This document shows, one piece after another, positions 9,673-21,588 of a stretch of DNA of 64,000 nt (within the stretch, counting starts at the first letter, position 1; each line of letters starts with the position of its first letter). The notes under the pieces were generated by a model. That model worked only from the letters and a program-made list of their open reading frames with translations, had not been told where the DNA came from and searched no databases. The DNA comes from Typhlomys cinereus (Eukaryota > Chordata > Mammalia > Rodentia > Platacanthomyidae): assembly GCA_023101885.1 (NCBI GenBank), contig JALPQD010000125.1, positions 3,765,140 through 3,829,139 on the forward strand. Reading direction: 5' to 3'. Both the position numbers and the translations under genes were made by a program.

Positions 9673-12600
9673 AATGGACCTTACAGACTCTATCGAACTT
9701 TCCATCCACACCACCAAAGAATACACATTTTTCTCAGTAGCACACAGAACTTTCTCCGAAATTGAGCACATACAAATTGAATCTCCACATATACAGGAAA
9801 GTTAAAATTTTAGCCTGTACCCTATCAGACCACCATGGTCTAAAGCTTGACATCCACAGCACAACAAACAACAGAAAATACACTGACTCCTGGAAACTAA
9901 ACACTATTATGCTGAATGAGAATTGGATTCAGGAAGAAATTATAAAGGAAATTCAAGATTTCTTGGAAGCAAATGATAATGAAAATACCACTTATCAAAA
10001 TCTTTGGGACACAATGAAAGCTATTCTAAGAGGTAAGTTCATAGCTCTTAATGCCTACATCAAAAAAATAGAAACATCACAAGTAAATAATTTAACAATA
10101 TAGCTCAAAGCTTTAGAGACACTAGAGCAATCTGATCCCAAAAGCAGTAGAAGAGAGGAAATTAGTAAAATCAGGGCAGAAATATCTGAAATTGAGATAA
10201 GGAAATCAATATCTTTATATCTCTGTATAAAGATACAGAGAATCAAACAGTCAAAAAGCTGGTTCTTTGAAAAATCAATAAGACTGATACACCCTTAGCT
10301 AAATTAACCAAAAGCAAGAGAGAAAAAACACAAATTAAGAAAATTAGAAATGAAAATGAAGTTATCACTATGGATACCCAAGAAATTCAGAGTATTATGA
10401 TGTCATATTTCAAAAACTTATACTCTGTGAAATTTGACAACACAAAAGAAATGGATGAATTCCTAAGTAAATACAACTTACCGAAATTGAATCAGGAAGT
10501 TGTGAATTATTTAAATAGTCCTATAACATATGAGGAAACCAATGAAGTAATCTCGAATCTTCCCACCAAAAAATGTCCTAGACCATGGATTCAGCAGAGT
10601 TCTACCAGACATTTAAGGAGCTAATAACATTAATACTTTTTAAACTGTTCCATCAAATAGCAAAGGAAGGGACACTACCAAATTCTTTCTATGAAGCTAA
10701 TATCATCTTAATCCCAAAACCTAATAAAGATTCACTTAAAAAAGAAAACTATAGGCCAATCTCTTTGATGAACACAGATGCAAATTTTCTCAACAAAGTC
10801 TTAGCAAATCAGATTCAAAAACATACCAAAAAGATCATTCACGGGGATCAAGTAGGCTTCATCCCCGGCACACAAGGTTGGTTCAACATACGCAAATCAA
10901 TAAATGTAATTCACCATATAAACCAGTCCAAAATCCAAGACCACATGATACTCTAGATAGATGCAGAAAAAGCTTTTGACAAGATCTAACAGCCTTTTAT
11001 GATCAAAACACTAGAGACAGTTGGAATGGAAGGAACCTTTATCCATATAATGAAAGCTGTATACAACAAGCCCACAGCAAGGATTATGCTCAATGGGGGA
11101 AAAACTTGAAGCATTCCCGCTTTGATCAGGAACTAGACAAGGCTGTCCACTCTCACCACTTCCATTCAATATTGTACTTGAAGTCTTAGCTGAAGCCATA
11201 AGATAAGAAAGGGAGATAAAAAGGATTCAAATCGGCAAGGAAGAAGTCAAGTTATCTCTATTTGCAGATGACATGATCTTATACCTGAGTGATCCCAAAA
11301 ACTCCACCAGGAAACTCCTGGAACTAATACAGAAGTTCAGCAGGGTGGCAGGATACAAAATAAATGAACAAAAATCAGTGGCCTTCCTTTATGCCCAGGA
11401 TGAAACAATCCCATTTACTATAGCCCCTAAAAAACTGAAATACCTTTGTATAAACCTAATCAAGGAAGTAAGAGACCTTTACATTGAAAACTTTAAAACC
11501 CTAAAGAAAGAAATTACAGAAGACACCAGAAGGTGGAAAGACCTCCCATGTTCCTGGATTGGCAGAATCAACATCATAAAAATGACCATCCTACCAAAAC
11601 CAATATACAAATTCAATGCTATACCAATCAAAATCCCAAAGCAATTCTTTAAAGAAGTTGACCAAACAATCTTAACATTCATATGGAAGCACAAAAGACC
11701 CAGGATAGCAAAGACAATCCTGAGTAACAAAAACACAGCTGGAGGTATCACCATACCAAATCTTAATCTATACTACAAATCCATAGTTATAAAAACAGCC
11801 TGGTACTGACTCCAAAATAGACACACAGATTAATGGATAAGGGTTAAAGACCCATATGTAAGCTCATTACAGCCATTCAATCTTTGACAAAGGGGCCCAA
11901 AAAATCCAATGGAAAAAGAACAGCATCTTCAACAAATGGTGCTGGCAAAACTGGATCTCCACATGCAGAAGATTAAAACTTGATCCATATTTGTCACCAT
12001 GTACAAGAATTAATTCCAAATGGATCAAGGACCTCAATATAAGGCCAGAGACTATAAAAATCATAGTGGAAAGGGCAGGGAACTCCCTCGAGCTGATTGG
12101 ACTAGGCCAGCATTTCCTAAACGGAAATCCAACACAGTCACTACAACCAATACTCGACAAATGGGATCTTATGAAATTAAAGAGCTTCTGTTCAGATAAA
12201 TCGATTGTAAACTGAGCAAAAAGGCAACCCACAGAATGGGAGAAAATCTTCACTAGCCGCATATCTGATAGAGCTCTATTATCCAGAGTGCACAAAGAAC
12301 TTAGAAAACTAAACACCAAGGAAACAAATAGCCCAATTAAAAAATGGGCCTTAGTAGTGAAAAGAAACTTTACCAGGGACGATATTGAAATGTCTAACAA
12401 ATATCTTAAAAAATGTTCCATCTTAAAAAATTTCTCCATCAGAGAAATGCAAATCAAAACCTCCCTGAGATATCATCTCACCCCGGTCAAGATGGCAAAA
12501 ATCCACAATACAAACAACACCAAATGATGGAGAGGATGTGGCGTGAAGGGAGCTATCCTACATTGCTGGTAGGAATGCAGGCTTATACAACCACTCTGGC

Positions 12601-14069
12601 GAGCCGTCTGGTGATTCTTAATAAAGGTAAAGATTGAAATGCCATATGACCCTGGTATTCCACTTTTGGGAATAACCCCCCATACAGCAGAGGTTTACCT
12701 CGATAGCACAAGCACGATCATGTTCATAGCAGCACTGTTTACAATAGCAAAGTCATGGAATCAACCCAAATGTCCAACAGTTGATGAGTGGATAAAGGTA
12801 ATGTGGTACATTTATACAATGGAATACTACTCAGCCATCAAAAATGATGAATTAATGAAATTTTCAGGAAATGGATGGTATTAGAAACAATTATATTGAG
12901 TGAAGTATCCCAGACACAGAAAATTAAGCACCATATGTACTCCCTAATAGGTGGATCCTTGTACCAAGCCCATTTAGTGACGTATTCAAAGATAAATCTC
13001 TGTAACATCTACAGTAATTGCAAAGATTATAAACAGAAGGTAAGGGGAAGGAGGGCCCTTTCAGAAACAAGGAGAAAGGGGGTCATGCTACAGCAGAGAA
13101 AACAGGCCACCATAGAGTATTGCAAGTAAGTAATGAGACATCTGATTAAGCTCACAGATTTTCCTTCCTGGTCACTTGCAACTGATGGGGTATGATCTTA
13201 CCAGAAAGGGAGCGCATACAGTCTGGCAGATAGAAGTTAACCATTTTGCAAATGGGAGACTGATCCCCCTGCCCCTCACCGCGGTCTTCTACTCTTATTC
13301 CATCTACCTTTGAATCTACTCTTATGATAAGACTTTATTTTAACAGGATTTTGTCTCTGGCCAGGGGGTGACATCCAATACCCATCAGGATGGAACTAAG
13401 GGCGGTGCAGGAGCAGCAAAACTGAAAAAAAATCAACAAACCATAATTCAGAAAATCAGAGACTCTACATTAACCACGTGCAACCAGGCCAACTTAATCT
13501 CTCCCCATCGTAAAGCTCAGGGAAATTGATTGTAAAATTGTAAGAGCCTAAAGATGGGGAGGAGCAATGATATGCAAGTTACTCAACACAAGTTAAGGCT
13601 GAAGTAATCATAGTAGGACTTTGCATGACCTGCGCATTGACCAACATATCATTGACCCCTCAAAGAGGCAAGGGATTGACAGTCATAATAGTATCTCTGT
13701 ACTAAAGGGGAACACAAATAAAAGCTCTAGGTAATGCTACTGAGTCCTTATACCTCATCAGAGAGGACGACCCAGAGGTAAGTTTGACATCAACACCAAA
13801 GGATGCTCCAGGGATGCGGGGGTTAGAGGGGACAATGGTAGAAAGGGAGGAAGGGGGGAAAGGAAGGGGAGAAGGGGGGAGGGAGCAAGGGGATCCAGGG
13901 AGGGGTGGAGGGAAGGAGGGGAATGGAGTACCTCTGAAGTTTGTATGAGTGGAAAAAATAAATAAATACATTTAAAAAAGGAGACAACTAACAGCTTTCT
14001 GATTGGATTCAAGACCCATTTGTCAGAAGAGTACACATCCCTATTATTTTAAACTAGAAGAAAAACCTA

Positions 14070-14470
14070 TTAATAAAAGAAAGGAAAAAATCTATAGGGA
14101 AGACAACCAATAATCCTATAGGTATGAAGACAGTACACCAAAGTACTCTGTTGGTAGCTATTATTATACCCATAGATCAGGCACTTACAGTGGACCCTTT
14201 TGGGTCTAAAGCTGGATGAGTAAAGGGAAATGCATGTATCAGTGGAGTGGCCTGAAAGGTGGTAACTTGATATACCATGGAGGCCTGAGCCCCACAGGAG
14301 TAGACAAGCCAGAGTGAACCTTGGGATCCATAGAAGCATTGAGGCAGAAGGGTAGGAGGATGTGAGAGGCAACGGTAAACGGATGGAGGAGAGTGGGGAG
14401 GGAGGGAAGTTGAGATGTATACCCAATATGCTTGTGAAAGTAGGAAAAAATTAAAATGAAGGACAGAACT
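14070..14470 (+). mobile_element. Older L1 3' UTR remnant
   Basis: It shares blocks with the reverse-oriented remnant at 1585-1960 (CATAGAAGCATTGAGG followed by GGAGG-rich purine sequence and a TATACCCAATATGCTTG end). It belongs to an older L1 type than the abundant young ends. The boundaries are approximate. Confidence 0.55.
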
Positions 14471-14479
14471 CGAGGAATG

Positions 14480-15430
14480 ACTAGATTAAATTCAGGCAAC
14501 AGGCAAATCTACAAAATAGGAAAAAACCCCCAAACAACTCCACAATGCAATTCTAAAGAACAAAATGGAAAGAGCAATGTATTAGAAACAATCATCTTTC
14601 ATCACCTGTAAACCTGTAAGATTTGAAGGGTTGTTATATTTCAGTATAGCCACTGAAAAGTTGCCCTAAGATTCAGTAAATAATGTATCACTCATAGCCA
14701 TTAGTTAAAGTAACTAAAGTCATTTTGTCCAAAAACAAGTAGACATGAAAGTAGGTAGGGGACCTGTTGGGAAATAAAAGGTTTTGGTAAAGTAAAAGGA
14801 GGGTAGGAGAGAGGATGATGGGTAGAAAATGATCATAATGAAGTATATATATGCGTGAAGCTTTCAGATAAGAAAAAATATGAATACTAATTGGATATGA
14901 CAACCAACTAAACATAGCCTTGTTTATGGGGCAGTGGAAAGAGAGAATGAAGTCATAGTGGTAAAAATGGAAATTCAGCGGGGCTCATCTTCTCATGGCT
15001 GCAATCCCAGTTAGTATCCACGAGAGGGCAGCGGAGGTTTGTCTCCCACACCTAAGTTGCAACACGTGTACACAAGTGGTAATAGCTAGCTAGCAGCTAT
15101 GGCTTTCTCCTGCTTGTTTGCCTGTCCCCAGAATTGTGACGTTTTAGCTTTGGGGATCAGAGAAGATCGGGTTCCCTCTCCATTCTATACATAAGCATGG
15201 AGCATGGGTGAGGTAAATATCTGCGCTATTTTGTTTATAATAGAAAGCTTGAGCCAGAATTTGTAAGGTGACAACTGACTTAAATCATGTTTGCACATAA
15301 ACAATACATACTGAACCTCTGGTTTTTTTCATTAGGACTTTTTTTGGGGGGGGTTACAGCTTTATTAGAGTGCTTGCTTTTTATTCTTTTCCATTCTTTC
15401 ACAAATGTCGTCTTTATGATTCCATGGGAA
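14480..15430. other. Unassigned sequence
   Basis: I see no gene or recognisable repeat. A long T-run (about 15437-15461) at its right end is the tail of the next SINE. Confidence 0.5.
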
Positions 15431-15435
15431 GTACT

Positions 15436-15743
15436 TTTTTTTTTTTTTTTTTTTTTTTTTTGGCTAAAAAGCTTGCTTGTGTATAGGTGGAGGTGAGTGG
15501 GTGGTAAGTGTATCTGTGTGTGTCAAAGGGCAGTGTGTGTGCCTGTGGAGGCCCAAAGGTGAATTTGGGAATCATTCTGGATTGCAATACCTCCTTTTTG
15601 CTTTACACAGGGGTTTCCCAGGCTCCACCTTCCAGAACCACTGGCCACTGCCATTTCTGCCTGGCTTTTTTTACATATAATCTGGGATCTGAACTCAGGT
15701 CCTTCTGCTTATGACAAAAAGGCTTAAGCCCTGAGCCATCTTT
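15436..15743 (-). mobile_element. B2-type SINE, reverse orientation, long body
   Basis: Read on the minus strand it has the tRNA-like head ending near 15743 (GATGGCTCAGGGCTTAAGCC, then GACCTGAGTTCAGATCCCAG as box B). A body containing TGGAGCCTGGGAAACCC-type sequence, a CACACA region and an A-tail (the T-run at 15437-15461) follow. It is diverged and no TSD was found by eye. Confidence 0.75.
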
Positions 15744-16161
15744 TAATTTTTTTATTCTTCTTTTTATTCTTCTTCTAATGTTTCGTACCCTCCTCCTTTT
15801 CCTATTAAAACTATTCTTTCTTACCAATCTCTTTCCTAGTTTTATGTCTTTTTGCATGTATGGCCACTCATGCAGCATGCTTACTTTATAACAATTTCTA
15901 AATTTACACAAGAGTTGTGCATTTTCGGGTTCATTTCCCAGAAGCCCACACGGTGGAAAGACAAGACTGGTCTTCACATATGCCCCAGGGCACCCATGTG
16001 TACCCCTGTTTCCTCTTGCAAATAAGCAAATAAATAAATTTACAAAATTGTGCTCTTTTTAAAGAGTGTCATATATGAAAACAGTGAATTATGATATTTT
16101 CAGACTTTCATCTCCAACTCCCTTCCCTTCTTTTTCCATTAGTCTTCTTCTTCCCTTCCCA
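15744..16161. other. Unassigned sequence
   Basis: No gene or repeat is recognised. A Lys/Arg-rich minus-strand frame at 15603-15977 is a by-product of the SINE and T/C-rich sequence. Confidence 0.5.
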
Positions 16162-16175
16162 CCTCCATGTCTTTT

Positions 16176-16755
16176 TTTTTTTCTTTCTTTTTTTCTTTTT
16201 TTTATACATTTTTTATTATTTCCGCTCATACAAACTTAATATGTACACCAGTTCCCTCCCTCCGTCCTCCTCCCCCCGAACCCCCTGCTCCCCCTCCCCT
16301 CACTCCTCCTTCCCCATCCCCAGTGCCTCCCGCCCCAATTCCCAGAGAGTCCTTTCTTGTGCATGCCTGACCTCTCCTCTGGGCCCTCTTCTCCGATGAC
16401 GTACAAGGACCCAGTGGCATTTCCCTGAACCCTTTCCTGTGTTCCCCTTAAGCATAGGAACATTATTTGGCTGTCAATCCCTTGCCTCCAAGGATCTTGG
16501 TGCCTTTAGCAAATGCTAGACTTTGTGGGGTCAATAGTGTGTTGGACATTGCGCGGGGCATGCAAAGTCCAAAATATGATTGCTTCGGCCCTAACTGTGT
16601 GGAGTATCTTGAATATCATTGCTCCTCCCATCCTTGTGCTCTTACAAATCTTACCACCCCCTCTTCCGCAAATTTTCCTGAGCTTCCGGATTGGGAGAGA
16701 TTAGGCTGGCCTAGTTCTAGGTGGTTGATATAGAGTCTCTGAAGTTCTGGATTAT
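16176..16755 (-). mobile_element. 5'-truncated L1 3' end, reverse orientation
   Basis: This is a young-type L1 3' UTR on the minus strand. It is flanked by a near-perfect TSD: CCTCCATGTCTTTT at 16162-16175 and CCTCCATTGTCTTTT at 16756-16770 (one indel). All standard 3' UTR blocks are present up to the AGAGACTCTATATCAACCAC segment, where it is truncated. Confidence 0.85.
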
Positions 16756-17165
16756 CCTCCATTGTCTTTTTGCATGTGGTGATCACTGAGTTCACCGCGA
16801 TTGCTTTTTGATAGCATGTGCCTGGGCACTTTCTGTGCATTTGGTGGAAATCCATTGAGAAAGCACCTCTCACTGTCCAGTATTAATCCTCACGGTCTCT
16901 CAAGGAAGTATGGAGCTTCTTGAGATCTTTCCCCTCCACGAGAAATGTTACTTGACCAAATCCTGTGTAAATCTTGTAAGAATTTTACAGTCATTGAAAA
17001 AACAAATGTCTAACCCAAGAGAACTGAATAAGAGTGATTAGGAAAATAATGCTCACTTCTAAGGTTCAAACACATTAATGTTTTTGATCCAAAAATTTCA
17101 GAACTATCACCAAAAGATGCTTACAAATTATCTTCTTTTTTCTCTCTTTTAAAAATCAGAATGTA

Positions 17166-17396
17166 GGGCTAGAGAGATGGCTCAAGGGTTAAGACTCTGT
17201 TTAGAAGCAGAAGATTCTCAGTTGGGATCCCAGGTCCCACGTAAAAATGCCAGGCCATAGCAGGTGGAGCCTGGAAAATCCCAGAGCAAAGCAAGGAGGT
17301 AGAAGCAATCCAGATGAGTCCCGAGGTCACCCTTGGTCCTCCACAGGGACACACAGTACCCTCTGACACACACAAACACAAAATAAATAAAATATT
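17166..17396 (+). mobile_element. B2-type SINE with perfect 15-bp TSD
   Basis: The head GGGCTAGAGAGATGGCTCAA contains an RNA polymerase III box A, and CAGTTGGGATCCCAGGTCCC stands in the box B position. The body and an A-rich tail (AAATAAATAAAATATT) follow. The TSD AAAAATCAGAATGTA is exact at 17151-17165 and 17397-17411, so this copy is likely the best local example of the family's true boundaries. Confidence 0.92.
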
Positions 17397-17530
17397 AAAA
17401 ATCAGAATGTATAGCAGTCCTGTCTTATCTTTTTTTACTTTAGAAATATTGCAGGTAAATACATTTAACACGAAGTTCTTTTTATCTTGAAGAGCCAAAT
17501 TCAAATCTCATAAAGAAGGTGCTTAAGGTT

Positions 17531-17745
17531 TTTTTTTTTTCTTGAAAGAGGGTCTCAGGAGGTAGCCCAGGGAGGCCTTGAAGTCACTATGCAGCTGAGA
17601 TGACCTTGAACTTCTGAGCTTCCTGCCTTAATCTTCCTCGAGCCCATGATGTGCTACTATGTTCAGTTTTGTAGTGCTGTGCCTTGGAGCCAGGGCTCTC
17701 TGTGTGTTAGACAAGCACACCACTGACTGACTGAGCTGTAGACAG
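17531..17745 (-). mobile_element. B4-like SINE (B1 part joined to ID part), reverse orientation
   Basis: The plus strand shows a T-run, then GAGGGTCTCAGGAGGTAGCC and CTTGAACTTCTGAGCTTCCT, which are reversed B1 (7SL-derived) segments. GGAGCCAGGGCTCTC and ACTGAGCTGTAG follow, which are a reversed ID-type tRNA head. The order matches the composite B4 family of myodont rodents. Confidence 0.75.
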
Positions 17746-18647
17746 TCAGTGACCTGGCCACTAGTGTAAGATTTTTGGACTCTGAGTTTGATATAACTTA
17801 AAGAAACAATTGAAGTATTATTATTGAATGCAATTTATATGATTTTATTTTCTCCTTTCAACCCTAGTAACAGTTAAATTTTGTATTAGCCAGCAGGTGT
17901 GTAAACAGAGGCTTATCATCCCAGTTACAGACAATGCAAAGATCATTTCCCGAAATGGTCCCTCCGGGGACCTCTGGTCATTTGATCAAGTCACCTCTTG
18001 CTTGGTCTTATCTTCATCATGTTGTGTGGCTACTTCGCTTGAATGTATCTGACTTCCACTGTCTCCCCACCCTCTTTGAAGCCCCTGAACTTTCTTGCCA
18101 GCACTATTATTCCCAAAGGCTTCAACCTCCTTCACCCTTTTCCAAAACCACTGTTTCCTTTCAGGCGCCATCTCTTCAACTTGCCAATGAATTTCTGATT
18201 TTATTATTATTATTTTGAAGGGCGGCTAGTATTTCACAGGCCAGAAGGACGACTGGCAAATTGTCACTACTGCTACCTGCTGCTTTCCGCCTCTATCTGA
18301 CATGTCCCAGGCCACATGGGCTGCACAAGCTGATTACCACACCCTCTGCCCCCCACACTGGTATCAGTCTCTACCAGTGAGTGGGTGCAGCTAATCAGTA
18401 ATGAGGAAAGTGACAAGTTTCATTTCTGAGAAGCCTGAATAGCTCCAAAACACTTCCTACCGTCTGCTTTCCTGAGCACGCGCATGTCATACAGCCAACA
18501 CACCAGCAGTTAATTTAAGGAAGGGAAGACATTTACAGAATTGACATTTTGGGTTTGTCTGTTCGCTTGGCATCATTCAGCAAATCCAGATTGACATACG
18601 CATTATTATTTTAATTTTCCAGCAATCAAAATTTAAGTTAGTTTTTG
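17746..18647. other. Unassigned sequence
   Basis: No gene is supported. Short frames at 17934-18218 (+) and 17986-18171 (-) show no domain or homology I can recognise. I looked here for the seven-transmembrane exon of the V2R remnant and did not find it. Confidence 0.5.
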
Positions 18648-20110
18648 GGAACTCTGCTACATTGCTGGTGGGAATGCAGGCTCAAACAGCCACTCGGGCG
18701 AGCCGTCTGGAGATTCTTAAAGAAATTAAAGATGTGAAATGCCATATGACCCTGCAATTCCACTTTTGGGTATAACCCCCCAACAACTAGGTTCACCTCG
18801 ATAGCACAAGCACGACCATGTTCATAGCAGCACTGTTTACAATAGCAAAGTCATGGAATCAACCCAAATGTCCAACAGTTGACGAGTGGATAAGGAAACT
18901 GTGGTACATCTATACAATGGAGTACTACTCAGCCATCAAAAATGATGAATTACTGGAATTTGCTGGGAAATGGATGTCATTAGAAACAATTATATTAAGT
19001 GAAGTATCCCAGACCCAGAAAATTAAGGGCCATATGTACTCCCTAATAGGTGGCTCCTATTACCAATCCCACCCAGCCCATCTTGAGACACTCATAATTA
19101 AATCTATGTATTACCTACAGTAATTGCAAGGATTATGAACAGAAGGGATGGGGTTGGAGGGCCACACCAGAAACAAGGAGAGAAGTGACCATGTTACAGT
19201 AAAGAAAATAGGCCTCCATCAAGGACTGCAAGAAAGTAATGTGACACCTAGTAAGTTCACAGACATTCATTCCTGATCATTTACAACTAAGGGGTAGGAG
19301 CTCACCAGAAGGGGAGGGCAATAGTCGGCAGATTAAAATAACCATTTTGCAAATGGGTGATTGACCCTCCCATTGCCAAATGCCATAGACCCTGCGATTC
19401 CACTTTTGGGTATAAGTATTACATCTACCCTTGAATGTGCTTTATAATAAGACTCCAGTTTAAACAGCTTTCTGTCTCTGGCCAGGGGGTGACAATACAG
19501 TGCCCATCAAGATGGAGTGAAGGGCATTGCAGGAGCAACAAAACTGCAAAAGAAAATCAACAAACCACTATCCAGAACTTCAGAGACTCTATATCAACCA
19601 CCTAGAACTAGGCCAGACTAATCTCTCCCCATCCTTAAACTCAGGGACATTTGCGGAAGAGGGGGCAGTAAGAGTGTAAAAGCAAAAGGATGGGAGGAGC
19701 AATGACTTGCAAGATACTCCACACAAGTTAGGGCCGAAGCAATCATAATTGGACATTGCATGCCTGGTGCAATGTCCAACACACATTGACCTCACAAGTC
19801 TAGCACTGCTAAAGGCACCAAGATCCTTGGAGGCAAGGGATTGACAGCCACAGTATTTTCCATGCTTAAGGGGAACACGGAAAGGTTCAGGGGAATGCCA
19901 CTGGGTCCTTGTACGTCATCGGAGAGGAGGGCCAGAGGAAGTCAGGAATTGGGGCGGGAGGCACTGGGAGATGGGGAGGGAGGGGTGAAGGGAGGGAGGG
20001 AGGGGGGGGGAGCAGGGGTTCGGGGAAGGAGGAAGGAGGGAGGGAGGGACTGGTGTCCTATTAAGTTTGTATGAGCTAAAATAATAATAAAAATGTATTA
20101 AATAAAAAAT
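18648..20110 (+). mobile_element. 5'-truncated L1 (ORF2 C-terminus plus 3' UTR)
   Basis: It starts inside the last part of ORF2 (CTACATTGCTGGTGGGAATG). A 101-codon frame at 18818-19123 covers the ORF2 C-terminus (EYYSAIKNDELLEF, LSEVSQTQKIK). It continues through a complete 3' UTR to GTTTGTATGAGC and an A-rich tail. A short patch at about 19378-19414 repeats ORF2-end sequence inside the 3' UTR. No clear TSD was seen. Confidence 0.88.
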
Positions 20111-20501
20111 CAAAAAAAGAAACATCTAGATAAGCTCAATTTTGCATTCACTTTGTAGTACATTATTATTCTTAGTGGTTTATACAATAATTATTGACAT
20201 CCTGTGGTCACCCAATATAGCATTGATTTCACAAGTCACAATATATTTTGACCATGATATGTGGATATTTTTCACATGTATGTCCCCAATGGCCATTTCA
20301 TGCATTCATTGGAGATTTATGAGAATATCCAGAGTTCACTTCCTCATATGTTGACTCCCTCTTACATCTTGTTAGAAGATACACAACCACATAAATGGTG
20401 GAGTTCTGCACCATGTGTATTATGTTGGACATCATGAATGTGCTAGTCCTTCTGAAAGAAGACAATGAAGATGAAGAACTTCCCCAAAGACAGAATATTA
20501 C
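20111..20501. other. Unassigned sequence next to the V2R exon
   Basis: Probably intronic to, or downstream of, the minus-strand V2R exon at 20502-20611. No gene or repeat is recognised. Confidence 0.5.
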
Positions 20502-20611
20502 CTGTTGCATTGGAAATCTCATCTCTGGACAGGGTAGCACTCAAAACAGCAGGTAGCCTTTCCCTCCAGCTGGAATTTCCTGGAACCAGGCTTGCAAGGC
20601 AGAGTGCCACA
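20502..20611 (-). pseudogene. V2R exon 5 remnant (cysteine-rich exon), cut by assembly gap
   Basis: V2Rs are family C G-protein-coupled pheromone receptors of the vomeronasal organ. Exon 5 encodes most of the cysteine-rich linker between ligand domain and membrane domain. On the minus strand one frame reads PCKPGSRKFQLEGKATCCFE and continues with Cys and Pro of the CxxCP block, typical of this exon. The end should read ...EISNxT, and DEISNAT is present in another frame. Two single-base losses, both next to short homopolymers, separate the frames. The exon ends in a consensus-like donor (AACAG/GTAATA, boundary at 20502/20501). Its 5' end and acceptor would fall in the N-run starting at 20612. 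Confidence 0.82.
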
Positions 20612-20636
20612 NNNNNNNNNNNNNNNNNNNNNNNNN
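20612..20636. other. Assembly gap (25 N)
   Basis: A run of 25 unknown bases removes the start of the V2R exon. A short fixed-size run usually marks a gap of unknown true length. Confidence 0.97.
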
Positions 20637-20790
20637 TTTAAGTTAAAAAAACAAGTTGGCATCTCAGAGGCTAAAAATCTAACAAATTAAAAATATTTAG
20701 TGAAGGAAAAGTACCCCCTTTCAACACATTCTGAATTGAAATGTAGGTTGATTGCTTCCTCTTGTCTAAAGCATCTCCTCTCAGTTGTTT

Positions 20791-20930
20791 GGTGGCTTTT
20801 TTATTTACATCTGTAGTCTCCAGATTCGGGAAACAGAGGCAGAGCATTAAGAAGTTGGAGCCACCTGAGATACCCTACGAGACCTTTCCTAAATAAATAG
20901 CCGATCAAGAAAGTAACCAGCCAAAGTTTG
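20791..20930 (+). mobile_element. Old B1-like SINE remnant
   Basis: Blocks such as TGTAGTCTCCAGATTCGGGA, AACAGAGGCAGAGCA and TAAATAAATA resemble the 7SL-derived B1 layout (Pol III box region, GGAGGCAGAGGCAGG block, A-tail). It is strongly diverged. Confidence 0.5.
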
Positions 20931-21588
20931 TTTTTCATATACTTAATTTGATCCCTGTGTTACAGAACCATACCAACCATTCAATTAAATATGCAAAGGT
21001 TAAAAGAAAAACTTTAAATGCTTAAAATATAAGGACCAGGTAAGGGAGGTGACGGAACAAAATTGGGTGTCATTTTCAGGAAAATTAAGGCAACTGGGGG
21101 ATCATCAGATTAGTTGAAATAATTCAGAAGCCAACAAATATGTTTTCTCATTTGAGGATCCTGGATTGATATAGGTACATAAAAATCATTTAACATACAA
21201 GAAGAGTAGCTAAGATTACCCAGTGGATTGGAAGAGAGAGGTTGAAGAAAAGTACTGAGTAGAGTCAAAGTACTTTAGTTGGGAAAATCTTTGTGGAAAT
21301 TGTTGCCTGTGGTATAAGTATATTTACCTATTGACGAGACTGGCTGGCCAGTGAACGCTAAGAGAATCCACCTATGTCAAGCCACAATGATAGGAGTGCA
21401 GACATGCACGAGTGTCCAAATTCCGCTCCTTTCTCTAACGTGTTCGTCCTTTACCCAACTCCACACATCTCAATATGATGCGTCATAGAGTCATCTCCTG
21501 TAGCTTTTGGATCTACCCCAAACTGCCGATCTCAATTCAGATGCTCATAGGACGCATTTCACACGCAGGACCTCAGAGTTCAACTTTC
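20931..21588. other. Unassigned sequence
   Basis: No gene, RNA or repeat is recognised. I looked for V2R exon 4 on the minus strand and saw no match. Confidence 0.5.

Larger units (their letters stand above)
8395..12980 (+). pseudogene. L1 ORF2 remnant (element A), endonuclease and reverse transcriptase
   Basis: ORF2 encodes the L1 endonuclease/reverse transcriptase. The N-terminus (ITLNVNGINSPIK type) is readable from about 8405. The endonuclease region is split by an insertion at 8906-9672 and resumes with LSDHHGLKLDIH (about 9820). RT blocks follow: [19 protein letters not shown] (10700-10760), [17 protein letters not shown] (10850-10910) and the catalytic FADD at 11261-11272, which is intact. 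The C-terminal segment EYYSAIKNDELMKF is at about 12815-12860. Stops at about 10100 and 10954 and several frame changes kill it. The longest uninterrupted piece is 178 codons (11273-11809). Confidence 0.9.
5762..13977 (+). mobile_element. Full-length L1 (element A), dead, with two nested L1s
   Basis: A 10-bp TSD (AAGGAGACAA) lies at 5752-5761 and 13978-13987 and fixes both ends. After removing the two nested insertions and their duplicated target sites the element is about 6.46 kb, normal for a complete rodent-type L1. Order: GC-richer 5' UTR (5762-6499), ORF1 (6500-8324), ORF2 (about 8395-12980), and a 3' UTR ending in the G-rich tract, GTTTGTATGAGTGG and an A-rich tail. Both reading frames carry many stops and frameshifts, so it cannot move on its own. 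Confidence 0.9.

Noticed and set aside
17986..18171. A basic/acidic 61-codon frame as a possible gene
   Set aside because: No domain, no splice context, no similarity that I can name; typical of chance frames.
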